Origin: Chryseobacterium gleum
GTDB taxonomy: Bacteria > Bacteroidota > Bacteroidia > Flavobacteriales_F > PHOS-HE28
Direction: 5' to 3'
Assembly (NCBI GenBank): GCA_945872795.1
Contig: CAMCAZ010000039.1
Location: 1 to 35,255, forward strand
DNA: 35,255 nucleotides
The notes below the pieces were generated by a model. That model was given only the letters and a program-made list of their open reading frames with translations. It had not been told where the DNA came from and ran no database searches. Shown here one piece after another: positions 24,450 through 33,144 of the stretch (position 1 is its first letter; every line of letters starts with the position of its first letter). The translations under genes and the position numbers were made by a program.

Positions 24450-26774
24450 TCAGAAGCGGAAGCTCACTCCCACGCTGGGCAGGATCGGCAACTGGTCCAC
24501 CCGCTCGAAGCGGACGCGGTCGAAGTAGAAGATGTTCTCCCGGTCATAAGCGTTGGTCAGGCTCATGTCCAATTCCAGCACCTTGTGCTCGTCGAACTTC
24601 CACACCTTGGTGACACCCAGGTCCAGGCGATGGTAGGTGGGCAGCCGGCCCTGGTTCAGCGGACCGAAGATGGTGGCCAGGTCGGCGTTGCTGGTGGTGT
24701 AGTCCGTGTTCACATCGCCATTGAACGGGATCGAGCCATAGAAGCCCTGGGTCTGGGTGAAGGGGAAGCCCGACCCGAAGTTCCAGCGCGCGTTCACCCG
24801 CCATGAATCGAACTTGCCGAAATTGTAGCTCGTGACGAAGTTCACGTTATGCCGGCGGTCCCACACCGGGTTGTACTCCTGCACCCCGTCGAAACGGTCC
24901 ACATAGGTGTAGCTGTAAACCGTCCACACGGAAAGGCGGTCCCTCTCGTACTTCAGTTGCAGGTCGGCACCGTAGGCCTTGCCGGTCTCCACGATGAAGT
25001 CCTTCTTCAGTTCATCGGGTTGGTCGGCGAACTCGGGCGTGTCGTTGAAGAGCTTGTTGCGGTTCAGGTTGGTCACCTGGCGGAAATCCTTGAAGTACAC
25101 CTCGAAGTTGGCGGTCAGATCGTTGGTCAGGTCATACTCCACCCCGGCCACATAATGGTTGGCGCGCTGCAACGGATCTTTGACGTCGCGCACATCGCCG
25201 TTCGGCAGGGTAACGGTCTTGGGCAGGTTCTCCGGTGCGGACAGGAATCCGTAGAACAGGTTCACCACGTCGCGGTCGCTGTTGGCGGCCACCAGGTTCT
25301 GGCTGTAGCGACCGGCGGCCACCTTGAAGCGCAGGTCATCGCTGATGTTCCACTTGGCACCGATCCGGGGTTCGATGTTGGCCACGGAGAGCGACGCATA
25401 ATAGTGCAGGCGCAATCCCGGATCGATGATCACGTTGCCAAACTTCTTCCGGTAGCTGAAATACCCCGCGATCTCCGAGGTGTTCTGCTCCTGCTCATAC
25501 TTCGTACCCACGCTGTTGTAGAAGCTGAAGTTGGTGCGGAACCCAAGGATCTCCACACCGTAGCGGGCTTCGTCCTCGCCCATGAACAGTTTGAAGTTCA
25601 GGCCGCCGTTGAAGCTGCTGATGTCGCTGGTGCGCGGCTCCAGACCGGCCTCGATCAGCGAGATGCCGTAGTCGCTGAAGGAGAATACACCGTCGATAAG
25701 CACGGCAGAGCCCGATGGGACGAGCACGAAGTTGGAGCCCACGCCCCAGTTCTTCCAGCTCAGGTCGCTGACGCCCTGGTAGTTCACGGCATCGTTGAAG
25801 TTGAAGCCGAAGAGGTTGAACTTGCTCCCGTTGGCGCCATTGAACGACACCTTGCCATAGAGGTCGGTGAAGGCGAAGGGTAGGCCGGCCGTATCCACAT
25901 AATTGTAAAAGACCTTGCTGCTCTCATCCAGGTAGCTGTGCCGGAAATTGAGCAGGTAGGATGACGACCCCGCGCCGGGCTCGGTCTGTTTCTTGATCGG
26001 TCCTTCGAGCAGCGCCTTGGCTGCGAATGTGCTGGCACCCACCTTGCCGCTGAGCCGGGTCTTGTTGCCATCTCTGGTGGTGATGTCCATCACGGAGCTC
26101 ACGCGCCCGCCGTGCTCGGCATTGAAGCCCGCGGTATAGATGTCCGCGTTGCGGATGATGTCGTTGTCGAACACGCTGAAGAGGCCGATGCTGTGGAAGG
26201 GGTTGTATAGCACCATGCCGTCCATCATCACCTTGTTCATGATCGGTGAGCCGCCACGCACATACAACTGGCCTCCCTGGTCACCGGTAAAGATCACACC
26301 CGGCACAACCTGCAGGTACTGCGCCAGGTCGGCCTCGCCACCGATGGAAGGCATGCGTTCGATCTGCTTGGGAGTGAGCTTGGTGACGCCCATGCGCACT
26401 TGGTTCTGGGCCTCCTGCTTTTCGCCGGAAACCTCGAACTCCCGCATCTGGATGGCGCTCTTGTTGAGGAATAGCTTCTCAGTGATGATCTGGTCACGCG
26501 CCACGCTCACGACCTTCGTCAGGGTGTCATAGCCCAGGTAGGTCACCATCAGGGTGTAGGTGCCCGGGGCGATCTTGCTGATGGAATAGTACCCGTTCAC
26601 ATCCGTGGCGGCACCGGTGGTGGTGCCCTTCAGGATCACGTTGGTGAAAATGACGGGCTCGCCGGTGGCCTTGTCGTAAACAAAGCCACGGATGGTGCCG
26701 GTCTGCGCCCGCGCTGCGGTAGTGAGCAGAAGTAAGACCGCAATGAGGGAGCAGCGTAGCAAGTTCGGCTTCAT
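24450..26774 (-). CDS. TonB-dependent receptor with carboxypeptidase-regulatory N-terminal domain
   Basis: A 774-residue outer-membrane active transporter. A signal peptide covers residues 1-23 (ending TAARA, then QT). Residues ~25-105 are a CarboxypepD_reg-like domain (GTIRGFVYDKATGEPVIFTNV, then TDVNGYYSISKIAPGTYTL). The plug follows from about residue 128, with LTPKQIERMPSIGGEADLAQYLQVVPGV and the LYVRGG box. The 22-strand barrel ends in VGVSFRF with a terminal phenylalanine. The substrate is unknown. No SusD-like partner is adjacent, so it is not a classical polysaccharide utilisation pair. A TACCTTAG box is upstream. Confidence 0.94.
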   Translation of the reverse strand: MKPNLLRCSLIAVLLLLTTAARAQTGTIRGFVYDKATGEPVIFTNVILKGTTTGAATDVNGYYSISKIAPGTYTLMVTYLGYDTLTKVVSVARDQIITEKLFLNKSAIQMREFEVSGEKQEAQNQVRMGVTKLTPKQIERMPSIGGEADLAQYLQVVPGVIFTGDQGGQLYVRGGSPIMNKVMMDGMVLYNPFHSIGLFSVFDNDIIRNADIYTAGFNAEHGGRVSSVMDITTRDGNKTRLSGKVGASTFAAKALLEGPIKKQTEPGAGSSSYLLNFRHSYLDESSKVFYNYVDTAGLPFAFTDLYGKVSFNGANGSKFNLFGFNFNDAVNYQGVSDLSWKNWGVGSNFVLVPSGSAVLIDGVFSFSDYGISLIEAGLEPRTSDISSFNGGLNFKLFMGEDEARYGVEILGFRTNFSFYNSVGTKYEQEQNTSEIAGYFSYRKKFGNVIIDPGLRLHYYASLSVANIEPRIGAKWNISDDLRFKVAAGRYSQNLVAANSDRDVVNLFYGFLSAPENLPKTVTLPNGDVRDVKDPLQRANHYVAGVEYDLTNDLTANFEVYFKDFRQVTNLNRNKLFNDTPEFADQPDELKKDFIVETGKAYGADLQLKYERDRLSVWTVYSYTYVDRFDGVQEYNPVWDRRHNVNFVTSYNFGKFDSWRVNARWNFGSGFPFTQTQGFYGSIPFNGDVNTDYTTSNADLATIFGPLNQGRLPTYHRLDLGVTKVWKFDEHKVLELDMSLTNAYDRENIFYFDRVRFERVDQLPILPSVGVSFRF

Positions 26775-26795
26775 GGAAAGTTCCTGGCAGGGCCG

Positions 26796-26803
26796 CTAAG
26801 GTA
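26796..26803 (-). promoter_or_regulatory. -7 box, TonB-dependent receptor gene
   Basis: TACCTTAG on the minus strand, 21 bases before ATG 26774 and in the gap after holA. Confidence 0.45.
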
Positions 26804-26873
26804 GCGGAACCCTTTTAACGGCAGGGCCACCGTTCCATGGCCCGTTGGGACCCTTGGCTGCTTCAGCGGGCTT

Positions 26874-27893
26874 TCAGGACATGACCTTCGCCAGCAGCTC
26901 GCGCAGGAGCTCCCCATGGTCGCTGCCGTCACCGCCCACACCCTTGCTGCGCAGATCGCATTGGCGCAGGTGCCGCTGGATCTCCACCAACTTCGCCAGG
27001 GAGTAGTTCCGCGATTGGGTCACATAGTCCTTCACGAAGTAGGGGCTCACCTTCAGGGCACCGGCCATTTCCTGCGGCGGCTGGTTGCTCAGGGTGTGCA
27101 CCATGGCCAGTTTGCTGAAATAGGTATTGAGGAAGCCCAGGGTCACCGGAAGCGGATTGTCCTTGGGGTCCGCCGCGAAATGTGCGGCGATCTGGTGGGC
27201 CTTCGCCGCGTTGCGCGTACCGATGGCGTTCTGCAGCTCGAAGATGTTGTAGTCCTTGCTGATCCCCACGAAACGTTGGATGTGGTCGCTTGTGATGGTG
27301 CCCCCTTCGTCGGTCACCAGGCACAATTTCTCCACCTCCTTCACCGCCTTGGCCAGGTCGCTGCCCAGGTGGGTGGCCAGTAGTTGGGCCTCGGCCTGGC
27401 CCAGTCGCCGCTTCTGGTTCTTGGCGAAGCTGATCAGCACGTCGGGCAGCTTCTCGTCCCGCACCTTCTCGCTCAGGAACACCGCGCCACCGCCTTTCTG
27501 CACGGCTTTCAGGATGCCCTTCCGGCCATCCACCTTCTTGTGTTTGTAGCACAGCACCAGCACCGTGGTCGGGGTGGGCTTGACCAGGTACGGCTCCAGC
27601 TTCTCCACCTCGTCGATGCGCCAGTTCTGCAGCTCCCGCACGATCACCACCTGGCGCTCCGCCATCATCGGGAATCGCAGGCAGGCGTCCTTCACCATGT
27701 CGTGGCTCACGTCACGGCCATACAGGATGCTCTGGTTGAAGTCCCGCTCGTGGTCGGCCACGGCGAGGTGCTCGATCTCCTCGGCCAGACGATCGATGAA
27801 GAAGCTCTCCTCGCCATGGAGGAGGTACACGGGCCTGAAGGTACCTGCGCGCACCTCCAGCATCAGCTTCCTGTAATCGTCCACCACGCTCAT
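26874..27893 (-). CDS. holA: DNA polymerase III subunit delta
   Basis: HolA is the clamp-loader subunit that opens the beta sliding clamp during replication. The 339-residue protein has the family layout. The N-terminal AAA+-like domain includes RPVYLLHGEESFFIDRLAEEIE (residues ~17-38) and VIVRELQNW, a central part has EVEKLCLVTDEGGTITSDHIQRFVG, and a helical collar domain holds NIFELQNAIGTRNAAKAHQI. It ends with a typical delta C-terminus. The ATG at 27893 overlaps the amn stop in an ATGA arrangement, so the two are translationally coupled. Confidence 0.93.
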   Translation of the reverse strand: MSVVDDYRKLMLEVRAGTFRPVYLLHGEESFFIDRLAEEIEHLAVADHERDFNQSILYGRDVSHDMVKDACLRFPMMAERQVVIVRELQNWRIDEVEKLEPYLVKPTPTTVLVLCYKHKKVDGRKGILKAVQKGGGAVFLSEKVRDEKLPDVLISFAKNQKRRLGQAEAQLLATHLGSDLAKAVKEVEKLCLVTDEGGTITSDHIQRFVGISKDYNIFELQNAIGTRNAAKAHQIAAHFAADPKDNPLPVTLGFLNTYFSKLAMVHTLSNQPPQEMAGALKVSPYFVKDYVTQSRNYSLAKLVEIQRHLRQCDLRSKGVGGDGSDHGELLRELLAKVMS

Positions 27894-28663
27894 TCGAACC
27901 GCAGGTGTTTCACCGACCGGCCTTCGTTGATGATCTCGCGTAGGGCTTCGATCCCCACCCGGATGTGGGTCTCCACGAAGGAGCCCGTGACCTTCGCATC
28001 GCTCGCACTGGTCTTCACGCCCCAGGGTACCATGGGCTGGTCGCTCACGAGCAGCAGGGCACCGGTGGGAATGCCGTTGGCGAAACCGGTCATGAACAGG
28101 GTGGCGGTCTCCATGTCGATGGCCATGCAGCGGATGGCCCGCAGGTGTTCCTTGAAGGCCTCGTCATGCTCCCATACTCTGCGGTTGGTGGTGTACACGG
28201 TCCCGCTCCAGTAGTCCAGTTCCATGTCGCGGATGGCACCGCTCACCGCCCGGTGTATCATGAAGCTCGGCAAAGCAGGCACTTCCGGCGGGAAGTAATC
28301 GTTGCTGGTACCCTCTCCACGGATCGCGGCAATGGGCAGGATCAGGTCGCCCAGGCTGTTCTTCTTCTTGAGTCCGCCGCACTTGCCCAGGAAAAGGACC
28401 GCCTTGGGGTCGATGGCGCTCAACAGGTCCATCAGCGTGGCCGCGTTCGGGCTCCCCATGCCGAAGTTGATCATCACCATGTCCTCCGCGATCGCGACTT
28501 TCATGGCCTTCTCCTTCACCGGCATGGTGGCTCCGGTCAACTGGCAGAAGATGTCCAGGTAGTTGTCGAAGTTGGTGAGCAGGATGTGCGGCTTGAAGTC
28601 TTCCAGCGCCAATCCGGTGTACCGGGGGAGCCAATTCTTCACGATGTCTTCCTTGGTATGCAC
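27890..28663 (-). CDS. amn: AMP nucleosidase
   Basis: Amn splits AMP into adenine and ribose 5-phosphate and helps control the adenylate pool. The 257-residue protein is the short form common in Bacteroidota, with a phosphorylase-type fold: ILLTNFDNYLDIF, MVMINFGMGSPNAATLMDLL, LFLGKCGGLKKKNSLGDLILPIAAIRGEGTSNDYFPPEVPALPSF and CMAIDMETATLFMTGF, the last three shown by their cores. The start is GTG at 28663, because MHTKEDIVKNWLPRYTG matches the family N-terminus. It is divergent from the HsdR-N-like gene with only 11 bases between them, and coupled downstream to holA. Confidence 0.92.
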   Translation of the reverse strand: MHTKEDIVKNWLPRYTGLALEDFKPHILLTNFDNYLDIFCQLTGATMPVKEKAMKVAIAEDMVMINFGMGSPNAATLMDLLSAIDPKAVLFLGKCGGLKKKNSLGDLILPIAAIRGEGTSNDYFPPEVPALPSFMIHRAVSGAIRDMELDYWSGTVYTTNRRVWEHDEAFKEHLRAIRCMAIDMETATLFMTGFANGIPTGALLLVSDQPMVPWGVKTSASDAKVTGSFVETHIRVGIEALREIINEGRSVKHLRFE

Positions 28664-28674
28664 CTTTGTGGGAT

Positions 28675-29154
28675 ATGGAGACCGGGATACAGGTTCTTGC
28701 CTTACCGGACCACGGCGTCAAAACTAAGCACGACGCCGCTGGTCCTCAGGTCTTCGATCCCCTTCGCCGCCGCTGGGTGGCCCTCACGCCCGAGGAATGG
28801 GTGCGGCAGCACTTCCTCAACCACCTGATCATCGACCTGCGATGGCCTGCGGGGCGGATCATCGTGGAGCATGGGCTGCGCCTCAACGGCCTTTCGCAGC
28901 GCGCCGACATCGTCCTGCACGGTCCTGACGGCGGTCCGCTCGCACTCGTGGAATGCAAGGCACCCTCGGTGCCCATCACCCAGCGAACGTTCGAGCAGGC
29001 CGGGCGTTATAATACCGTGTTCAGGGTTCCCTATCTCCTCGTGACGAACGGTTTCCAGCACTACTGCTGCCGGGTGGACCATGTCACCGGCCGGGTGGAT
29101 TTTCTGCCGGCACTACCGGACCATGACACGATGCTTGGACCGAACACGGATTAA
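28675..29154 (+). CDS. small protein with type I restriction HsdR N-terminal (HSDR_N_2) domain
   Basis: A 159-residue protein from ATG 28675. It carries the PD-(D/E)XK-like core of the HsdR N-terminal domain: FDPLRRRWVALTPEEWVRQHFLNHLI, then GLSQRADIVLHG with the motif aspartate, then LALVECKAPSVPIT with the E-x-K pair, and YLLVTNGFQHYCC. There is no helicase domain, and no hsdM or hsdS gene is nearby, so this is a stand-alone protein rather than a restriction enzyme. Similar short proteins are common in Bacteroidota with unknown function. The preceding CACCTTTG (28661-28668) is a possible -7 box 6 bases before the start. Confidence 0.88.
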   Translation: METGIQVLALPDHGVKTKHDAAGPQVFDPLRRRWVALTPEEWVRQHFLNHLIIDLRWPAGRIIVEHGLRLNGLSQRADIVLHGPDGGPLALVECKAPSVPITQRTFEQAGRYNTVFRVPYLLVTNGFQHYCCRVDHVTGRVDFLPALPDHDTMLGPNTD

Positions 29155-29159
29155 CTTTG
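29152..29159 (+). promoter_or_regulatory. -7 box, S8 protease gene
   Basis: TAACTTTG, a perfect consensus match, overlaps the stop of the previous gene and ends 5 bases before ATG 29165. This is the best single case of a leaderless arrangement here. Confidence 0.55.
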
Positions 29160-29164
29160 AGATC

Positions 29165-31762
29165 ATGAACGCACTTCGACGCTCGCTCCTTCCGGCCCTG
29201 TTCCTGCTTGCCCTGGTCGGTCATGCCCAGGTCCGGGAGAAGATGGGTTTCCCCTTGAAGGCCTTCCTGAAACAGGCACATTCACCGGATACGGAGGTGG
29301 ACGTGTTCATCCATGGCCCCAAGGAGGAGGTGGCCGTTGCGGTACTGGCCCATGGCGGCCGGGTGAAGCTGAGCCGCGAAGGCCTGATCAGTGCGCGGAT
29401 CCCGGTCGGAAGGCTGCAGGCACTGGCCGCTGAACCCGCGGTCGGTTTCTTCGAGTTTTCGCTCGACAAGGGTTATGCCTTGAACGACTCCATGCGGGTG
29501 AAGAACCGCATCAATGAGATCCATGCAGGTCTGGCACCGCTCCCCGACGGGTACACCGGTGATGGTGTGATCATGGGCATCATCGACTCCGGCATGGACT
29601 TCCAGCATCCCGATATGCAACATGCCGACGGCCGAACGCGGATCCTCAAGTACTGGGATCAGACCCTGCCTTATAATGCCGCGTCGACGCCCGAACCCTA
29701 TGGCTACGGTCAGGTGTGGGACAGTACGCAGATCAACCAGGGGCTGATGACCTCTGTGGACCAGCCCGGCTATTATGGGCACGGCACTTCGGTGAGCAGT
29801 ATTGCCGCAGGGAACGGTCTGGCCAATGGTCGCCACAAGGGCGTGGCCCCTGACGCGGATTACATCGTGGTGTCCAGCCGCTTCAATGCACCCAACTGGC
29901 GCAGCGTGGTGGCCGATGGGGTGCAATACATCTTTGATCAGGCCGAGGCCATGGGCCGCCCCGCGGTGATCAACGCCAGCCTGGGCACCTACTTCGGTTC
30001 GCATGATGGCCTGGATGCGGCGGCCCTCTTCATCGACGATCTGCTCCTGGAGCAAGGTGGTCGCGCCATGGTCTGTGCAGCAGGCAACAGCAACGAACTG
30101 GCGCCCTATCACCTGCGCACCATGGTTGACAGCGATACGAGCTGGACCTGGTTCCGCCGCAATGCCAACAGTCTTCTGGGCTACCCTGCCGTGTACTTCG
30201 AGCTGTGGGCCGATGTGGAGGACTTCCAGAACGTGGAGTTCGCCGTCGGGGCCGACCGGAACTCCACGCTCCGCTTCAGGGGCAGGACGCCCTTTCACAC
30301 AGTGGCCGATGCGCTGGGTACCGTGGTGACCGACACCTTGTGGAGCCTGAGCGGTAACCGTCTCGGCATCGTGGACCTGTACGCCATCCAACGTGGCGAC
30401 CAGTACCAGTTGCAGGTACACATGCAGGAGCCGGATTCCGTCACCTACCGGTTCCGTTTCATGACCACGGGGAGCGGGATGTTCGATATCTGGAGCTCGA
30501 GCAATTTCGGCTATTCGACCATGGATGCCGTCGCCCCGAGCGTGGCGCAGGTGCCCACGGCCATCCACTATGTGGTGCCCGATAGGAACCAGCACATCGT
30601 GGATTCCTGGGCCTGTTCCCCCCATGTGATGACCGTGGCGAACTACCAGAACGAGACCTCCTATATCGACTACGTAGGGAACCCACAGACCGTCACCGGC
30701 GTGGAGGACAGCATCGCAGGACCATCCAGTTCCGGCCCTGCGCGCAATGGCCTGATGAAGCCCGAGATCGCGTCCACGGGGAGCATCATTTTCGCGGCGC
30801 CGCCACTGGTCGACCTGCAGGCCAGCATCGCCAACGGTGGCACCACTGTGGATGCGGGTGGCTGGCACATCCGAGGGGGAGGCACATCCGCCGCATCACC
30901 CGTGGTGGCCGGTACCATGGCCCTGTATTTTGAGAAGTGCCCCAATGCGACCGCCGACGAGGTGAAGCAGGCCATCCTTGCCACAGCGGTCACCGATGCG
31001 TTCACAGGCACCGTACCCAACGACCGCTGGGGACTGGGCAAGCTTGATGCCTTCGCTGCGCTGAGCCTGAGCAATCCACCCACCGCGCTGCTCGTGGATG
31101 GTCCGGTCCCGTTCTGTGAGGGGGAACAGGTGCAGGTGAGCGCCGCCGAAGGGATGGCCTCCTACGTCTGGAGCAACGGGGCCACAACGCCCTCCATCGT
31201 GGTTGGATCAGTGGAACAGGTCAGTGTGTGGATGACCAGTGTCTCCGGTTGTGTGGGCGGCAGTGATACGCTGCAGCTGTCCACCATCCCGACGCCCGCA
31301 GTGCCCGTGATCGGACAGGACGCCACACTGCTCACGAGCAGCCCGGCGTTCAGCTACCAATGGTACCTCAACGGCGAGCCCATCGATGGTGCCATAGAGC
31401 AGTCCTATGATGCCGTGACCGGCGGTTCCTATCATGTGGTGGTCACCAACGAGTTCGACTGCAGCGCCGCGAGCGAAGCCATCGTGATCATCATCACCGA
31501 TGTGGACGGCCCGGGTGCTGTGCAGCCGGCCATCTGGCCCTCACCGGCGAGCGATGTGCTGATGTTGCGTGTGCCCCCCGGTGGCGTACTCCGTAACAAC
31601 GCCTTGGTGATCGACGACCTCGGTCGCGTGGTGGCCCGCTTCCCCCTCGGTCAGTCTTCAGAGCACGTCCTCTCTCTGGATGGCTTGGCACCCGGTGCTT
31701 ACACCTTGCGGGTGCTGGGTGATGGACCCGAGTGGAACGGGCGCTTCATCAAGCAGCGCTAA
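29165..31762 (+). CDS. secreted S8 (subtilisin-like) serine protease with type IX sorting domain
   Basis: An 865-residue secreted protease. ATG 29165 starts a good signal peptide (MNALRRSLLPALFLLALVGHAQ). A propeptide-like region follows to about residue 115. The catalytic domain has Asp141 (MGIIDSGMD), His206 (YGHGTSVSSIAAG), oxyanion Asn308 (AAGNSNE) and Ser575 (GGTSAASPVVAG), so the triad is intact, with a ~180-residue beta-rich insertion before the serine. After residue ~640 come two Ig/PKD-like modules, each starting near PVPFCEGEQVQVSA or PVIGQDATLL. The last ~75 residues (IWPSPASDVLML ... GAYTLRVLGDG ... GRFIKQR) are a type A C-terminal sorting domain for the type IX secretion system. 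Probably cell-surface or released. Confidence 0.94.
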   Translation: MNALRRSLLPALFLLALVGHAQVREKMGFPLKAFLKQAHSPDTEVDVFIHGPKEEVAVAVLAHGGRVKLSREGLISARIPVGRLQALAAEPAVGFFEFSLDKGYALNDSMRVKNRINEIHAGLAPLPDGYTGDGVIMGIIDSGMDFQHPDMQHADGRTRILKYWDQTLPYNAASTPEPYGYGQVWDSTQINQGLMTSVDQPGYYGHGTSVSSIAAGNGLANGRHKGVAPDADYIVVSSRFNAPNWRSVVADGVQYIFDQAEAMGRPAVINASLGTYFGSHDGLDAAALFIDDLLLEQGGRAMVCAAGNSNELAPYHLRTMVDSDTSWTWFRRNANSLLGYPAVYFELWADVEDFQNVEFAVGADRNSTLRFRGRTPFHTVADALGTVVTDTLWSLSGNRLGIVDLYAIQRGDQYQLQVHMQEPDSVTYRFRFMTTGSGMFDIWSSSNFGYSTMDAVAPSVAQVPTAIHYVVPDRNQHIVDSWACSPHVMTVANYQNETSYIDYVGNPQTVTGVEDSIAGPSSSGPARNGLMKPEIASTGSIIFAAPPLVDLQASIANGGTTVDAGGWHIRGGGTSAASPVVAGTMALYFEKCPNATADEVKQAILATAVTDAFTGTVPNDRWGLGKLDAFAALSLSNPPTALLVDGPVPFCEGEQVQVSAAEGMASYVWSNGATTPSIVVGSVEQVSVWMTSVSGCVGGSDTLQLSTIPTPAVPVIGQDATLLTSSPAFSYQWYLNGEPIDGAIEQSYDAVTGGSYHVVVTNEFDCSAASEAIVIIITDVDGPGAVQPAIWPSPASDVLMLRVPPGGVLRNNALVIDDLGRVVARFPLGQSSEHVLSLDGLAPGAYTLRVLGDGPEWNGRFIKQR

Positions 31763-32105
31763 CCACCTTTATCCGCGCCGGAAGAGATCTCCTCAAAGGG
31801 GCGATAGGATCCTTTCAGCTGGTGCTTCAATCCCATGAAGCGCACGATGCCGATGACCAGAAAGGCTGCGGACAACACCAGCGAGAGCAGGCCCACCCAG
31901 AGCAGGTCGCCGTGCCCTTCCAACTGGACCAGGGCCAGCCCGCCGATCACCAGGTAGCAGGAGGAGCGGGTGTAGGCCAGGACGGTGCGCTCGTTGGCCA
32001 ACACGTGCGCTCCAAGGCCAGGTGATCGCGCAGGATCATCTTTTCCTCCATGTTGAACGGCCGGTCGAAACGGAGCAGGTCGGTGATGCGCTTGGTTGGG
32101 ATCAT
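31759..32105 (-). pseudogene. DUF202 (YidH-like) small membrane protein, frameshifted
   Basis: Joining two overlapping frames gives a ~115-residue DUF202 protein. The first part, from ATG 32105, reads IPTKRITDLLRFDRPFN then MILRDHLALERT. The second continues VLANERTVLAYTRSSCYLVIGG and two membrane spans to a TAG at 31759. The join reads LALERT/VLANERT, a family hallmark, and needs one extra base between 32004 and 32005 (ACGTG for ACCGTG on the minus strand). DUF202 proteins are small inner-membrane proteins of unknown role. It lies 10 bases after the aspartoacylase-like gene, so was probably co-transcribed. Its stop interlocks with that of the convergent S8 gene. Confidence 0.82.
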
Positions 32106-32115
32106 GCCCAAGGGG

Positions 32116-33096
32116 TCAGGGCAGGCCAAGGTGGAAAAGGGCATCCCCCTGGTTCACCACAGGTGCCGTGTTCACGCAGATGATGTGACCGCCGAACGGG
32201 GCCTTCACCTGTTTGCTGTGGTCGCCGTAAGGGTCCGCGATCAGTCCCAGCACCATACCCTTCTCCAGTTCCGAGCCGTTCTCCATGATGGGGTGGAACA
32301 GGCCGGCCATCGGTGCGCGCACCCACTTGGAAGAGCTCAGATGGGAGGGGCCACGCAGCGTATCGGACATGCCTTTCCAAAGCCCGAGGTGTTCCATGAC
32401 GCGGGTGACGCCCCGGTGCGCTTCACGGATGGCATCGTCGTCCAAACTGCGTGCCTTGCCGCCCTCGAAGAGCACATAGCTGCGCCCCAGCTTGTTCATG
32501 TGGGCCCGTAAGGACCGTTCGCGGATGGCCGCCTTCAGGATCAAGGGCGGGTCGAAGGCCTGGGCGATCTCCAGGGAGCGCTCATCATCACTGGTGTAGC
32601 GCAGGTGGGGGTGGTTGTGGCGCTGGTCCGAACCGGAATGCAGGTCGATCACCACATCCACGGCGGGCAGCACTTCGGTCACCAAGGCATGCGCCAATCG
32701 GCTCGCCAGGGACCCGTTCGGAGAGCCCGGGAAGAAGCGGTTCAGGTCACGACCGTCGGGAAGCTCCCGTTTCATGGCCAGGAAACCGAACACGTTCAAT
32801 ACGGGGATCGCCACCACGGTGCCGCGCGCGAGCGGCTGAAGCTTCAGGTCCTCCAGGATCCTTCGCACCGTCTCGATCCCGTTCACCTCATCGCCGTGCA
32901 CGCCCGCGAGCAACAACAGCACAGGTCCTTCTTCCAGGCCACGCTGCACCACCACGGGGATCTCCACACTGGTGCGGGTGTAAAGGCGCGCAACCTGAAG
33001 GTCCAGCACATGGCGCTCACCGGGTCTCACGCTGGTGCCCAGGATATTCACCAGGGTGCACGTGTTGTGCATCCCGCTCTGCGAAGGCATGTCCAT
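32116..33096 (-). CDS. succinylglutamate desuccinylase/aspartoacylase-family hydrolase
   Basis: A 326-residue zinc hydrolase of the M14-like AstE/AspA group. The zinc motif LLLLAGVHGDEVNGIE (about residues 57-72) has the H-x-x-E pair, and the third zinc ligand lies in VVIDLHSGSD (about residues 148-157). DLNRFFPG (about residue 116) provides the substrate-binding arginine. The C-terminal ~90 residues form the expected beta domain (VRAPMAGLFHP, then VKAPFGGHIICVN). Family members cut amide bonds of N-acylated amino acids; the precise substrate is unknown. It is divergent from the Crp/Fnr gene across 48 bases. Confidence 0.9.
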   Translation of the reverse strand: MDMPSQSGMHNTCTLVNILGTSVRPGERHVLDLQVARLYTRTSVEIPVVVQRGLEEGPVLLLLAGVHGDEVNGIETVRRILEDLKLQPLARGTVVAIPVLNVFGFLAMKRELPDGRDLNRFFPGSPNGSLASRLAHALVTEVLPAVDVVIDLHSGSDQRHNHPHLRYTSDDERSLEIAQAFDPPLILKAAIRERSLRAHMNKLGRSYVLFEGGKARSLDDDAIREAHRGVTRVMEHLGLWKGMSDTLRGPSHLSSSKWVRAPMAGLFHPIMENGSELEKGMVLGLIADPYGDHSKQVKAPFGGHIICVNTAPVVNQGDALFHLGLP

Positions 33097-33103
33097 CGGG
33101 CCG

Positions 33104-33111
33104 TGAATTTA
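33104..33111 (-). promoter_or_regulatory. possible -7 box, aspartoacylase-like gene
   Basis: TAAATTCA on the minus strand, two mismatches to TAnnTTTG, 7 bases before ATG 33096. Weak, but it sits where the other genes here have their boxes. Confidence 0.3.
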
Positions 33112-33131
33112 TCGCAGAACCGGCCTCCCGG

Positions 33132-33139
33132 TAACTTTA
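33132..33139 (+). promoter_or_regulatory. -7 box, Crp/Fnr gene
   Basis: TAACTTTA, one mismatch to consensus, ends 5 bases before ATG 33145. Its likely -33 region overlaps the divergent promoter of the aspartoacylase-like gene. Confidence 0.5.
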
Positions 33140-33144
33140 CGGTC

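Noticed and set aside
24450-26774. SusC-type polysaccharide utilisation locus
   Set aside because: The receptor has the carboxypeptidase-regulatory and plug domains, but it is shorter than typical SusC proteins. No SusD-like gene or glycoside hydrolase is adjacent.
28675-29154. Type I restriction-modification system
   Set aside because: Only the small N-terminal nuclease-like domain is present. No helicase, methylase or specificity gene lies within several kb on either side.
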